Assembly (NCBI RefSeq): GCF_011398925.1
Contig: NZ_AP022842.1
Span: forward strand, 2,902,001 to 2,966,000
Direction: 5' to 3'
From: Bacillus sp. KH172YL63
Lineage (GTDB): Bacteria > Bacillota > Bacilli > Bacillales > Bacillaceae_B
Length of the DNA stretch: 64,000 bases
The notes beneath the pieces are model-generated. The model saw only the letters and a list, made by a program, of their open reading frames with translations. It searched no databases and was not told the DNA's origin. Shown here in pieces: positions 39,089 through 48,194 of the stretch; position 1 is the first letter of the stretch, and each line of letters opens with the position of its first letter. The position numbers and the translations under genes are program-made.

Positions 39089-40096
39089 TTACTGATCTTT
39101 AGGGTTCTTCGGATCATTGTTATCCCCGGTCAATTTCCCAATCGAGCCTCTCATATCTGTATCTGCATCGATGTTCTTAATGTTCATATAGTCCATCACA
39201 CCGATATTGCCTGATCGTAAAGCTTCTGCCATGGCAAGCGGTACTTCTGCTTCTGCTTCCACTACTTTCGCTCTCATTTCTTCGACGCGGGCTTTCATTT
39301 CCTGTTCATTCGCAACCGCCATCGCTCTTCTTTCTTCCGCTTTTGCCTGTGCGATGTTTTTATCTGCTTCTGCCTGTTCCGTCTGAAGTTCCGCTCCGAT
39401 ATTCTTGCCGATATCAACGTCGGCGATATCGATGGAGAGGATTTCAAACGCAGTACCGGCATCCAGTCCTTTAGAAAGGACTGTTTGTGAAATCAAGTCA
39501 GGGTTTTCCAACACTTTCTTGTGGTTGGTTGATGAACCGATCGTTGAAACAATCCCTTCCCCTACACGGGCAACGATCGTTTCTTCACCGGCTCCCCCGA
39601 CAAGGCGGTCGATGTTTGCACGTACGGTGATGCGGGCTTTCGCTTTCACTTCGATCCCGTCCATCGCGACACCGGCGATGAATGGTGTTTCAATGACTTT
39701 CGGGTTTACACTCATCTGAACTGCTTCAAGCACGTCACGGCCTGCAAGGTCAATTGCAGCACAGCGTTCGAATGTCAGTTCAATATTTGCACGATGGGCA
39801 GCGATCAAGGCGTTAACCACCCGGTCGACATTACCACCTGCAAGATAGTGACTTTCAAGCTGGTTGATTGTGACAGTGATCCCTGCTTTATGGGCTTTGA
39901 TCAATGGGTTGATGACCCTGCTTGGGATAACCCTTCTCAACCTCATCCCCACCAATGTGAAGATGGAGATTCTGACACCGGCCGCAATCGCTGAAATCCA
40001 CAGCATGACCGGTACAAATGTAAATAGAACAGCTAATACGATGATGCCCACTACAATGGCAACGAGCAATAAAATGGTGCTTGGTCCTATAACCAT
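39089..40096 (-). CDS. floA: Flotillin-like protein FloA
   Basis: A 335-residue flotillin that organises functional membrane microdomains. Two hydrophobic segments lie at about 4-27 and 29-50, followed by an SPFH-type domain and an alanine/glutamate-rich coiled coil (about 230-300; [20 protein letters not shown]). It matches the YqfA/FloA family throughout. It forms an operon with the NfeD-type protein upstream, a widespread flotillin-NfeD pair. AGGAGG precedes ATG 40096. Confidence 0.96.
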   Translation of the reverse strand: MVIGPSTILLLVAIVVGIIVLAVLFTFVPVMLWISAIAAGVRISIFTLVGMRLRRVIPSRVINPLIKAHKAGITVTINQLESHYLAGGNVDRVVNALIAAHRANIELTFERCAAIDLAGRDVLEAVQMSVNPKVIETPFIAGVAMDGIEVKAKARITVRANIDRLVGGAGEETIVARVGEGIVSTIGSSTNHKKVLENPDLISQTVLSKGLDAGTAFEILSIDIADVDIGKNIGAELQTEQAEADKNIAQAKAEERRAMAVANEQEMKARVEEMRAKVVEAEAEVPLAMAEALRSGNIGVMDYMNIKNIDADTDMRGSIGKLTGDNNDPKNPKDQ

Positions 40097-40116
40097 ATTC
40101 CTTACCTCCTGAGTAA

Positions 40117-41427
40117 TTATGAAATGTCTCTTACTACAATACGTGATCCTTCCACCTTAACAATCTTAACTCTTTCGTTGGCTTTAATAAAGCCTCCCTC
40201 TGTAACAGCATCAATTCTTTCATCATCCACGATGACTGTTCCCGATGGCCTTAAAGGCGTTTTCGTCACACCTTCCCTCCCAATGAGATCCAGTCGGTTG
40301 ACGTTTGAAACATAACCGTTTTCAGTGCTTGTTGAATCATTTAATATGATTTTCTTAAAAAATTTCATCTTTTTACCAAACACCTTTACAAAGATAATCA
40401 CTGTCGCGACGGCTATCAGGATAGCGATGAGGAGGGAAATCCCCATTTGCACCACGTCTCCTCCGGCCAGCATGATACTTGCCAGGATGGCTCCGATCCC
40501 AAGTGCACCGGCAATGCCGCCAGGGAGGAAGAATTCCGCCACTATGAGGAGGACCCCAATGATGAACAGAAGGATGGTTTCATATCCTGCGAGCCCAGCA
40601 ACCAAGTGTCCATAAAAAAATAATACAAGAGAAACGAGACCGATAGAACCGGCAATCCCAAACCCTGGTGAATATAACTCCACTATCAGCCCGATGCTTG
40701 CCAGCGAAAGAAGGATCGGTACAACGACAGGGTTAGTGATGAAACGGGCGAGCTTTTCAGCAAAGGTCTCTTCCACTGTATTCACAGAAGACTTCTTTAC
40801 ACCAAGCTCTTTGTATAATCCATCTAAGTTCTTCACGGTACCTTCAGAATACCCTATCTCCTTCGCTTCTTTCGATCCGAGCGTCAAAAGCTCTCCTTTG
40901 TCGATTCCAAGCTCTGGGATTTCAATGGTGTCATCTGCCATCGCGAGTGCATACAGCGGATCCCTTCCATTGGATTCAGCCGCACTTTTCATGGCAGAAA
41001 GCCAGAAGCTTTGTGCTTTCTTGTCAGCGGCATTTCCTGCCTGGTCAATCACCGCCGCTGCCCCTATCTGACCGTTTGGCACCATATAGATTTCATCTGC
41101 GTGAAGGGAGATGAATGCACCGGCAGATAATGCATGGTTGTTTACAAAGGCAACCGTCCTCGTATCGATTCCGTCAAGGAGCTGACCGATATCGCCGGCC
41201 GCATCCACCAGCCCCCCTGGCGTATCGATATCAAAGATGATCAAATCTGCGTTATGTTCTTCTGCATCTGTGATCGCTCTTTCCAAGAACGCATGAAGCC
41301 CTCTTTCAACTTCTTTTTGTATCGGGATGACGTATACCCTTTCAGGATTCTCAGCAGAACTGATGAGAGGCTGCAGGAAACTGAATCCCAACAACAACAT
41401 CAAAAATAATACGATTCCTCTTTTCAC
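40117..41427 (-). CDS. yqeZ: NfeD-family membrane-bound serine protease (YqeZ)
   Basis: A 436-residue long-form NfeD. A signal peptide (about 1-25) leads to a ClpP-class protease domain (about 30-225) with the catalytic serine in [10 protein letters not shown] and the general-base lysine expected in the QSFWLSAMK region. Four to five membrane helices follow (about 235-350), then a C-terminal OB-fold NfeD domain (about 375-435). It partners with FloA. It starts with GTG 41427 behind AGGGGG. Confidence 0.93.
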   Translation of the reverse strand: MKRGIVLFLMLLLGFSFLQPLISSAENPERVYVIPIQKEVERGLHAFLERAITDAEEHNADLIIFDIDTPGGLVDAAGDIGQLLDGIDTRTVAFVNNHALSAGAFISLHADEIYMVPNGQIGAAAVIDQAGNAADKKAQSFWLSAMKSAAESNGRDPLYALAMADDTIEIPELGIDKGELLTLGSKEAKEIGYSEGTVKNLDGLYKELGVKKSSVNTVEETFAEKLARFITNPVVVPILLSLASIGLIVELYSPGFGIAGSIGLVSLVLFFYGHLVAGLAGYETILLFIIGVLLIVAEFFLPGGIAGALGIGAILASIMLAGGDVVQMGISLLIAILIAVATVIIFVKVFGKKMKFFKKIILNDSTSTENGYVSNVNRLDLIGREGVTKTPLRPSGTVIVDDERIDAVTEGGFIKANERVKIVKVEGSRIVVRDIS

Positions 41428-41533
41428 CTTAACCCCCTCGTTTCGATAATATTACTTGATACATTATGTACGGATGACAGGTCAGGATGGTTTCATTTTT
41501 TTTTGAAACCTGACTCCCCAATCTAACAGGATT

Positions 41534-41570
41534 AAAAAAACCGGAAAGCAGCAGGGCTTTCCGGTTTCTT
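41534..41570 (-). terminator. Terminator of rpsU-yqeY
   Basis: ACCGGAAAGC and GCTTTCCGGT form a 10-bp stem with a six-base loop and are followed by seven T on the minus strand, just past the yqeY stop. Confidence 0.93.
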
Positions 41571-41575
41571 TAATC

Positions 41576-42022
41576 TTATGATAAATGTTGAAGAACAAGT
41601 TTGTTGACGAGAGCCCCATCGGCTTTCCCTTTTAATTTAGGCATGATAGCTCCCATCACTTTACCCATGTCGGCTTTAGAAGTAGCACCAACCTCAGCTA
41701 CAGTTTCCTGGACGATAGCTGAGACCTCTTCTTCTGAAAGCTGCTTAGGCATATATATTTCGACGTAAGTCAGTTCTGCTTGAATTTTTTCAACGAGGTC
41801 TTCGCGACCGGCGTTGCGAAATTCCTGGAGGGAGTCTTTCCGTTGCTTCACTTCTCGAGAAAGGACAGTCAACTCTTCGTCTTCAGAGAGTTCCTGTTTC
41901 CCATGTTTAATTGCTTCATTTTGAAGTGAAGCCTTAAGCATACGGATAACAGACAGCTTCTCTTTTTCTTTATTTTTCATCGCTTGTTTCATATCATCAT
42001 TTAAACGATTGAGAAGACTCAT
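41576..42022 (-). CDS. yqeY: GatB/YqeY domain protein
   Basis: A 148-residue helical protein of the YqeY family, related to the tail domain of GatB, the amidotransferase subunit that binds tRNA. It starts [16 protein letters not shown] and ends [14 protein letters not shown] stand-alone function is not established. It lies 14 bases after rpsU and is cotranscribed with it, as in B. subtilis. Confidence 0.93.
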   Translation of the reverse strand: MSLLNRLNDDMKQAMKNKEKEKLSVIRMLKASLQNEAIKHGKQELSEDEELTVLSREVKQRKDSLQEFRNAGREDLVEKIQAELTYVEIYMPKQLSEEEVSAIVQETVAEVGATSKADMGKVMGAIMPKLKGKADGALVNKLVLQHLS

Positions 42023-42036
42023 AATTACACCCTCTC

Positions 42037-42210
42037 TTAGAACTTACGCTTTCTTGCAGCTTCTGATTTCTTTTTGCGTTTTACGCTTGGCTTTTCATAA
42101 AATTCGCGCTTTCTAAACTCTTGTAAAGTTCCTGTTTTAGAAACTGAGCGTTTGAAGCGACGAAGAGCATCTTCAAGCGATTCGTTTTTACGAACAACTG
42201 TTTTTGACAT
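42037..42210 (-). CDS. rpsU: 30S ribosomal protein S21
   Basis: A 57-residue S21, starting [20 protein letters not shown] and ending in a very basic tail ([14 protein letters not shown]). S21 assists translation initiation on the 30S platform. ATG 42210 follows GGAGGGAGGG; the longer frame to 42234 covers that site. A near-perfect promoter lies about 215 bases upstream, giving a long structured leader. Confidence 0.97.
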   Translation of the reverse strand: MSKTVVRKNESLEDALRRFKRSVSKTGTLQEFRKREFYEKPSVKRKKKSEAARKRKF

Positions 42211-42257
42211 CTCTCTTTCCCTCCCTCCGAACACACTACACTTACATGTTCAAGTCA

Positions 42258-42309
42258 AGAAATGGTTTGTACCATTTTCTTAAGGAACGGATATGATCCG
42301 TTACTCCTT
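42258..42309 (-). other. Tandem hairpins in the rpsU leader
   Basis: Two adjacent stems lie between the promoter and rpsU: 42282-42309 (AAGGAGTAACGGAT with ATCCGTTCCTT) and 42258-42281 (AAGAAAATGGT with ACCATTTCTT). Neither has a T run, so they are not ordinary terminators. Confidence 0.6.
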
Positions 42310-42426
42310 TACTTCACCACTTTGGTCATGGCTTTGCCCTTGAAATATTACTACAAGGGGACAGAAAGTGTATGTCTTTCTTGGATGAACCCTTTACAAA
42401 TAGTAAAGAAATCCATGTACTTTGCC

Positions 42427-42455
42427 ATTATAATATATGATGCGTAATAGGTCAA
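42427..42455 (-). promoter_or_regulatory. Sigma-A promoter of rpsU-yqeY
   Basis: TTGACC and TATAAT with a 17-bp spacer on the minus strand. Transcription would start about 210 bases before rpsU. Confidence 0.8.
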
Positions 42456-42547
42456 CAATTTATCATAATTCCCTTATATAAATAGGCATGTCTCATGTTT
42501 TTCTCCATACATTTGTATTAATCACGGTCCTATACAGGGGGAGTTCA

Positions 42548-43483
42548 ATGATTTTACACGGCCTTGCCTTCATATTTTTTATTTCATGTTTTTTATTCGG
42601 AATGACCTGGCTTCGGACAGGGCTTTTTAATATTGCGAACGTCAAAATTAAAAAATGGTTACACTATTTAACAAACACCCCTGTGAAAGGGCTGTTGACC
42701 GGTTCGGTCGTCACGGCACTTATCCACAGCAGTTCAGCCGTCATGGTCCTTACCGTTGGGCTCGCTTCTTCAGGCTTGATCCCATTCCGCCAAACGATCG
42801 GCATCATGCTCGGATCCAATATCGGAACGACATTCACGCTTGAAATGTTCACACTCGATATGAAAATCATGATCATCCCATCCATGATTCTCGGTTGCGT
42901 TCTGTATTTTTTTCCTTCGCATACAGCAAAAAGTACGGGGATGATCTGTTTAGGTTTTGGGTTGATCTTTTCAAGCATCGGGGCCATTCAATGGCTCGCT
43001 GCTCCGCTTGCCACCCATCCGTCCGTCGGTTCTTATATAGTGGAAGTGAATGAACATCTATTATTGGCCTTGATCCTCGGGTGTATCTTAACTGCAACCA
43101 TTCAGTCCAGTACGGTCGTGACAGGTGTGGCGATGGGCTTTCTCGCGGCTGGATCCATTGATCTTCATGCGGGGATCGCAATCATGCTTGGCGCAAACGT
43201 CGGGACATGCATCACCGCATTCATTGCAAGCATCGGTGGAGGTGCAGAAGCGAAATTGACGGCATACGCCCATATTTGGCTGAACGTGATCGGAGTGGCC
43301 CTCTTCATTCCGGCCATCCCCATGCTTGCGAGCGTCGTTCATCGCCTGGCAGAATCTCCTGAAATTCAATTGGCACACGCAAGCGTCATGTTCAATATCA
43401 TCTGCTCTCTTATTGTGCTTCCATTTGCCCACAAATTTGCAGAGTTAATCGAACGGATCCACCCCATAAAAAAAGCTGGATGA
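42548..43483 (+). CDS. yqeW: Na/Pi cotransporter family protein YqeW
   Basis: A 311-residue membrane protein with the two PF02690 repeats (IHSSSAVMVLTVGLASSG near 55-72 and TIQSSTVVTGVAMGF near 183-198) and about eight helices. It lacks the PhoU-like tail of the copy at 211-1839. Sodium-coupled phosphate transport is inferred from the family. ATG 42548 follows GGGGGAG; the longer frame to 42488 has no site. It corresponds to B. subtilis YqeW. Confidence 0.9.
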   Translation: MILHGLAFIFFISCFLFGMTWLRTGLFNIANVKIKKWLHYLTNTPVKGLLTGSVVTALIHSSSAVMVLTVGLASSGLIPFRQTIGIMLGSNIGTTFTLEMFTLDMKIMIIPSMILGCVLYFFPSHTAKSTGMICLGFGLIFSSIGAIQWLAAPLATHPSVGSYIVEVNEHLLLALILGCILTATIQSSTVVTGVAMGFLAAGSIDLHAGIAIMLGANVGTCITAFIASIGGGAEAKLTAYAHIWLNVIGVALFIPAIPMLASVVHRLAESPEIQLAHASVMFNIICSLIVLPFAHKFAELIERIHPIKKAG

Positions 43484-43511
43484 GGAAACAGATCCCCATC
43501 CAGCTTTATTT
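43470..43511. terminator. Bidirectional terminator between yqeW and deoC
   Basis: AAAGCTGGATG and CATCCAGCTTT form an 11-bp stem flanked by A and T runs. The yqeW stop codon lies inside the hairpin. Confidence 0.85.
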
Positions 43512-43516
43512 TATTA

Positions 43517-44188
43517 TTAATAGTCAGAATCGCTTGTTAAACCTTGGACGATTTTTACACCAGAGCTAGCTCCTAAGCGAGTAGCACCTGCTTCTACCAT
43601 TGCTTGTGCATCTTCAACAGAGCGAACTCCGCCAGAAGCCTTCACGCCGATGTCAGGTCCAACCGTTTTTCTCATAAGCGCGATGTCTTCAACAGTCGCA
43701 CCGCCAGTAGAGAATCCAGTTGATGTTTTAACAAAGTCAGCACCTGCTTCTACAGATAATTCACATGCTTTTACTTTCTCTTCTTCAGTCAACAGGCATG
43801 TTTCGATGATCACTTTAGAAAGTGCTTTTCCTTTAGAAGCTGCAACCACTGCTTCGATATCACGCTTAACAAGTTCAAGGTCGCCGCTTTTTAGTGCACC
43901 GATGTTGATGACCATGTCAACTTCAGTTGCTCCTTTTTCAATTGCATCCTTCGTTTCGAATGCTTTCGTTTCAGGAGTTGAAGCACCAAGTGGGAATCCG
44001 ATTACAGTACAAACTTTTACGTCAGTACCTTTTAATAGTTCACTTGAATATTGTACCCAAGTCGGGTTCACACACACAGAAGCAAATTTGAATTCTTTTG
44101 CTTCCTGGCAAAGTACCTCTACTTGATCTTTTGTTGATTCAGGTTTAAGTAAAGTATGATCAATCATACTTGCAATGTTCATAGTCAT
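43517..44188 (-). CDS. deoC: Deoxyribose-phosphate aldolase
   Basis: A 223-residue class I aldolase that splits 2-deoxyribose 5-phosphate into glyceraldehyde 3-phosphate and acetaldehyde, for nucleoside catabolism. The Schiff-base lysine is K154 (DFVKTSTGF), with D91 in EVDMVIN and a second lysine in KASGG near the C-terminus. AAAGGAG precedes the ATG. Other deo genes are not adjacent, but cdd, also in nucleoside salvage, is in this window. Confidence 0.96.
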   Translation of the reverse strand: MTMNIASMIDHTLLKPESTKDQVEVLCQEAKEFKFASVCVNPTWVQYSSELLKGTDVKVCTVIGFPLGASTPETKAFETKDAIEKGATEVDMVINIGALKSGDLELVKRDIEAVVAASKGKALSKVIIETCLLTEEEKVKACELSVEAGADFVKTSTGFSTGGATVEDIALMRKTVGPDIGVKASGGVRSVEDAQAMVEAGATRLGASSGVKIVQGLTSDSDY

Positions 44189-44540
44189 TCAATATCTCTC
44201 CTTTAACAGTTGTACGTACCTCTCCTATCATACCAAAAACAGAAGAAAAAGACGAGTATTTTATAGTATATCCAAAAATTAAGAAAACCTTTTCATTTAT
44301 TCCCAATTTGTTGTTCGATATAGGTGCATGAACAAGGATAAGATATCCATATACTTTTGATCGCTCTTGCTCCTATTTCTACTCTCTGTATAATACGCAA
44401 TTCTATAAAATGCCATTCATTTTGGCATACCGCATTTGACCATGCAGGTCCTTTCCTCGTGCAGCGGTACGTGGTCTTCGCTACCTTCCGCGGGATCTCA
44501 CCTACCCCGCTTTTCCCGAAGGAGACTTATCAACAGCTAA

Positions 44541-44626
44541 AACCTGCTAAATTTCTGTATGAAATGACTGCACAAAAAAATCCGAACGAAGTAGATTTTC
44601 CATAAATCACTCGTTCGGATTTTTTA
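44541..44626. repeat. Second copy of the AACCTGCTAAAT-hairpin module
   Basis: AACCTGCTAAAT at 44541 is followed 38 bases later by AATCCGAACGA (44579-44589), GTAGATTTTCCA in the loop, and TCGTTCGGATT (44611-44621) with a T run. It has the same order, spacing and loop words as 11052-11127. Confidence 0.8.
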
Positions 44627-44818
44627 TTGGCGGGCACCCATTTGTCCCAGCCTCTTCTTATTTATTGGCTCTTTTCGCATAGATTGTTGCTATTATAAGA
44701 CGTTAAGGTGAGCATCTTCAGTAATTTGAGACTGCGTAATAAATCAAAGAATCAGGGCAATGAACTTGTATTAAGTTTATCACTACTATTCAGAAGATGA
44801 ATAAGCATTATCTTCGAT

Positions 44819-44946
44819 GGTTGATTGGAGCGGAAGATGCTCGACTCCTGCAGGAACTGAGGGACAGGTGAGACCCCGCAGGACGAAGTCCGAGGAGGCT
44901 CACCGCCATCCCCGCGGAAAGCGAGCATCTGGAGCGGAAATCAACC
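44819..44946. mobile_element. 128-bp terminal-inverted-repeat element (MITE-like)
   Basis: The ends GGTTGATT and AATCAACC are inverted repeats. Further in, AGATGCTCG (44835) and CGAGCATCT (44922) also pair, while between them GGAGCGGA occurs in direct orientation at both ends. The interior has a GGTGAG/CTCACC stem and GC-rich sequence unlike its surroundings. There is no reading frame. I recognise this as a widespread intergenic repeat of Bacillaceae, from memory. It sits just downstream of the alpha-glucosidase gene. Confidence 0.75.
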
Positions 44947-44991
44947 GCATCTCGCTTTTTTAAAGCCACAATGTTAACGAAAACAGCCTGT

Positions 44992-46656
44992 TTATTTTAT
45001 TCTATACACCCGTGCTTCGTATGGTTTAAGGGTGAGTGTGGCAACACTGCCGTGATCGCTTACCTGGTAGTTATTTAAGAGCAGATCAGAAGAGGACACT
45101 TCCAATTCTTTCAGGTCACAAACCGCTTCCTTGGTAGAAAGGTTTGTAATGACCAGCATGGAGGTTTCTTCTCCTGTACGTGTATAGGCATAGATCTGTT
45201 TGTCGTCTTCTAATAACAAATCATACGTTCCGTAAGTGAAGACTTCCTCATTTTTCTTCAAAGTAATCATCTTTTTATAAAAGTTCAGGATGGAGTTTTC
45301 GTCTTTCTCCTGCGCTTTCACATTGATTGTCTTATAATTTGGATTTACTTTCATCCACGGTGTGCCGCTTGTAAATCCACTGTTTTCTTCATTTGTCCAC
45401 TGCATCGGCGTTCTGCTGTTGTCACGTGAGGAAGCCCAGATGATGCTCATGATGTCCTCATGGGGAACCCCTTCTTCTCTTTTCAGACGGTAGAGGTTCT
45501 TAACCGCTACATCATCATAGTCCTCAATCGAAGGGAACTGAACATTCGTCATTCCGATTTCCTGCCCCTGGTAAATGAAAGGAGTTCCCTGCATCAGGAA
45601 GTACATGGCTGCCATCGCGGTGGCACTTTCCTTCCAGTATTCTTGATCATTCCCCCAGGTGGAGACGACCCTTGGTTTATCATGGTTTTCAATGAAGAGG
45701 GCATTCCAGCCATTCCCTTCAAGCCCTTTCTGCCAACGTGTCAGCACTTTCTTCAATTCAACGATGTCCAGTTCAGGGTTCGTTTCGGCATCCCATAATC
45801 CGAGATGCTCAAATTGAAAGATCATGTCCATTTTCCCATTCTCTTTGCCGACCCACAGTTCCGCTTCGTCTGCTTTGACTCCGTTCGCTTCCCCGACCGA
45901 CATGACATCATAGTTTGCATACGTACGGTCTTTGAATTCCTGCAGGAAGGTGTGGATACCTTTTTGGTTCATATGCATATCGAAGGAAGAAACGTATTTT
46001 TCCTTTTTCGGGTTCGGCATATCAGGAAGATCCGGGCGCTTCTTGATATGGCTGATCGCATCAATCCTGAAGCCGTCGATCCCCTTATCCAGCCACCAAT
46101 TGACCGTGTCATACAGGGCGTCTCTCACTTCTTCGTTTTCCCAGTTCAAATCAGGCTGTTTTGTAGAGAATACATGAAGGAAATATTGATCGGTATCTTC
46201 ATCATATTCCCAGGCAGAACCTCCGAAGATACTTTCCCAGTTATTCGGTTCCTTCCCTTTCACTCCATCTCTCCAAATGTACCAATCCCGCTTAGGATTG
46301 TCCTTCGAGCTTTTCGACTCGATGAACCATGGATGTTCATCGCTCGTATGGTTCAGCACCAGGTCGATGATCAATTTCATGCCCCTTGCATGAACTTCTT
46401 TCAGCAATTGATCGAAATCTTCCATTGTACCGAAGTCTTCCATGATATCCTGATAGTCGGATATATCGTAGCCGTTATCATCATTAGGGGATTTATACAT
46501 CGGGCAAATCCAGATGACATCGATCCCCAGGTCTTTAATATAGTCCAATCGTTGAATGACACCCTGCAGATCACCGATTCCATCTCCATTGGAGTCCTGG
46601 AAGCTTCTCGGGTAGATCTGGTATCCTATTGCCTCTTTACGCCATGACTTCTTCAT
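44992..46656 (-). CDS. malL: Alpha-glucosidase, GH13 family
   Basis: A 554-residue cytosolic GH13 enzyme of the oligo-1,6-glucosidase/alpha-glucosidase group (no signal peptide). The catalytic residues are D199 (GFRIDAI), E256 (VGEANG) and D326 (ENHDKPR); DLVLNHTSDEHPWF is region I. Residue 200 is alanine, which in this subfamily goes with alpha-1,4 rather than alpha-1,6 specificity, so maltose or maltodextrins are likelier substrates than isomaltose. GAGGTG precedes ATG 46656. It stands alone, with no sugar transporter or regulator beside it, and has two catabolite-type operators upstream. Confidence 0.92.
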   Translation of the reverse strand: MKKSWRKEAIGYQIYPRSFQDSNGDGIGDLQGVIQRLDYIKDLGIDVIWICPMYKSPNDDNGYDISDYQDIMEDFGTMEDFDQLLKEVHARGMKLIIDLVLNHTSDEHPWFIESKSSKDNPKRDWYIWRDGVKGKEPNNWESIFGGSAWEYDEDTDQYFLHVFSTKQPDLNWENEEVRDALYDTVNWWLDKGIDGFRIDAISHIKKRPDLPDMPNPKKEKYVSSFDMHMNQKGIHTFLQEFKDRTYANYDVMSVGEANGVKADEAELWVGKENGKMDMIFQFEHLGLWDAETNPELDIVELKKVLTRWQKGLEGNGWNALFIENHDKPRVVSTWGNDQEYWKESATAMAAMYFLMQGTPFIYQGQEIGMTNVQFPSIEDYDDVAVKNLYRLKREEGVPHEDIMSIIWASSRDNSRTPMQWTNEENSGFTSGTPWMKVNPNYKTINVKAQEKDENSILNFYKKMITLKKNEEVFTYGTYDLLLEDDKQIYAYTRTGEETSMLVITNLSTKEAVCDLKELEVSSSDLLLNNYQVSDHGSVATLTLKPYEARVYRIK

Positions 46657-46684
46657 CGTAACACCTCATCAAAGTATAGTAAGA

Positions 46685-46718
46685 TACAAACGCTTACATT
46701 TTAATGCAATCGTTTGCA
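46685..46718 (-). promoter_or_regulatory. Two cre/LacI-type operators upstream of the alpha-glucosidase
   Basis: On the minus strand TGTAAGCGTTTGTA (46685-46698) matches 13 of 14 cre positions. TGCAAACGATTGCA (46705-46718) matches 12 of 14 and is a near-perfect LacI/GalR-type palindrome. Their centres are 20 bp apart. They overlap a possible promoter, TTGCAT-N17-TATCTT. Confidence 0.65.
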
Positions 46719-46814
46719 CTATTGATTAAAAAAAAGAGCTCATTTCATTTCAATATTAGTTTACAACCTTCTACCCGACTAATCAATAGATAAATTGATT
46801 TCTGCGAAAATGAT

Positions 46815-46848
46815 AAATAAAAGGGACACCTCATGCCAGGTGCCCCTT
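46815..46848 (-). terminator. Terminator of the dnaK operon distal end (mtaB)
   Basis: AGGGGCACCT and AGGTGTCCCT (wobble pairs) form a stem around GGCATG, followed by TTTATTT on the minus strand. Confidence 0.8.
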
Positions 46849-46854
46849 CGTTCA

Positions 46855-48189
46855 TTATATTGCCGCTTTTTCTTCTGCGTCTTCAAGGACACGGACGAAC
46901 TGTCCTTCATTGATCGGATAGCCCGCTTTCGTGATTTTCACCTTCACAAGCTTTCCGACCATGTCTTCGCTTGCAGGGAAGACGACTTTCAGGTAGTTAT
47001 CCGTATATCCTACATAGTGATCGTCTTGATAGATTTCTTCAGGGATCACTTCAAGCACTTCATCTTCGAATTGAGATGCATATTCTTTCGCCAATTGATT
47101 GGAAAGTTCAATCAAACGGTGCACACGCTGGTTCTTGATGTCTTCATCAATCTGGTCGTCCATACGTGCAGCAGGGGTCCCCGTCCGTTTAGAATAAGGG
47201 AAAACATGAAGCTCTGAAAATTTGTGCTCATTGATAAAGTTATAGGTTTCCATGAACTCTTCTTCAGTCTCACCTGGGAAACCGACGATGACATCAGATG
47301 TCACAGCTAATCCAGGCAGTGCTTTTTTAAGCTTTTCAAGACGCTCTGCAAAGAATTCCATCGTATACTTCCGGCGCATTCTCTTAAGCACTGTATTAGA
47401 GCCTGATTGCAGTGGAATGTGCAGATGTCTCACGACGATCTCCGATTGGTCGATTACTTCAATGACTTCGTCGGTCAATTGACTGGCTTCAATCGAAGAA
47501 ATACGAATCCGCTTCAGACCTTGCACTTTTTGTTCCAAATCTTTTAACAGCATGGCAAGGTTGTAGTTCTTCATATCTTCACCGTAACCGCCGGTATGGA
47601 TTCCTGTCAGGACGATTTCCTTGTATCCCGCATCAACCAGCTGCTGTGCCTGTTGGATCACTTCTTCAGGATCACGTGATCTCATCAATCCCCGGGCCCA
47701 TGGAATGATACAGAACGTACAGAAGTTATTGCATCCTTCCTGGATTTTAAGGGAGGCACGGGTACGATCCGTAAACGCCGGGACGTCCAGTTCCTCATAC
47801 ACACGGTTCTTCATGATGTTTGTGACACCATTGATCGGTTGGCGCTCTTTTTTATATTCTTCAATATACGTAAGCATCTTTCTCCGGTCCTGTGTACCTA
47901 CTACGACATCCACCCCTGGGATGGCCATGATTTCAGCCGGGGACGTCTGGGCATAGCAGCCCGTCACACAGATGACACCGTCAGGATTCTTCCTGATGGC
48001 ACGGCGGATCACCTGTCTGCTTTTCTTATCCCCTGTATTTGTCACGGTACATGTGTTGATGACATAAACATCTGCGATGGAATCATATTCAACACGCTCA
48101 TATCCTTCTTCTTTGAACAACTGCCAGATGGCTTCTGTTTCGTAGTGGTTCACTTTACACCCTAGAGTGTGAAACGCTACTGATGGCAT
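46855..48189 (-). CDS. mtaB: tRNA (N6-threonylcarbamoyladenosine(37)-C2)-methylthiotransferase MtaB
   Basis: A 444-residue radical-SAM enzyme that adds a methylthio group to t6A37 of tRNA. The N-terminal UPF0004 domain has three cluster cysteines (TLGCKVN, NTCTVTN, TGCYAQ), the radical-SAM core has CNNFCTFC (about 150), and a C-terminal TRAM domain binds RNA. It matches B. subtilis YqeV. ATG 48189 follows GAGGTG. It closes the hrcA operon. Confidence 0.95.
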   Translation of the reverse strand: MPSVAFHTLGCKVNHYETEAIWQLFKEEGYERVEYDSIADVYVINTCTVTNTGDKKSRQVIRRAIRKNPDGVICVTGCYAQTSPAEIMAIPGVDVVVGTQDRRKMLTYIEEYKKERQPINGVTNIMKNRVYEELDVPAFTDRTRASLKIQEGCNNFCTFCIIPWARGLMRSRDPEEVIQQAQQLVDAGYKEIVLTGIHTGGYGEDMKNYNLAMLLKDLEQKVQGLKRIRISSIEASQLTDEVIEVIDQSEIVVRHLHIPLQSGSNTVLKRMRRKYTMEFFAERLEKLKKALPGLAVTSDVIVGFPGETEEEFMETYNFINEHKFSELHVFPYSKRTGTPAARMDDQIDEDIKNQRVHRLIELSNQLAKEYASQFEDEVLEVIPEEIYQDDHYVGYTDNYLKVVFPASEDMVGKLVKVKITKAGYPINEGQFVRVLEDAEEKAAI

Positions 48190-48194
48190 TGCAA

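Larger units (their letters stand above)
44189..44991. other. 800-bp intergenic region holding repeat relics
   Basis: No gene is supported. It contains a decayed copy of the inverted-repeat element (about 44450-44536), the hairpin module at 44541-44622 and an intact inverted-repeat element at 44819-44946. The deoC promoter should lie near 44190-44290 but was not resolved. The 82-codon frame at 44357-44605 runs through these relics. Confidence 0.7.

Noticed and set aside
44357..44605. 82-codon frame in the deoC-alpha-glucosidase gap
   Set aside because: It reads through the repeat relic and the hairpin module and has no ribosome-binding site.
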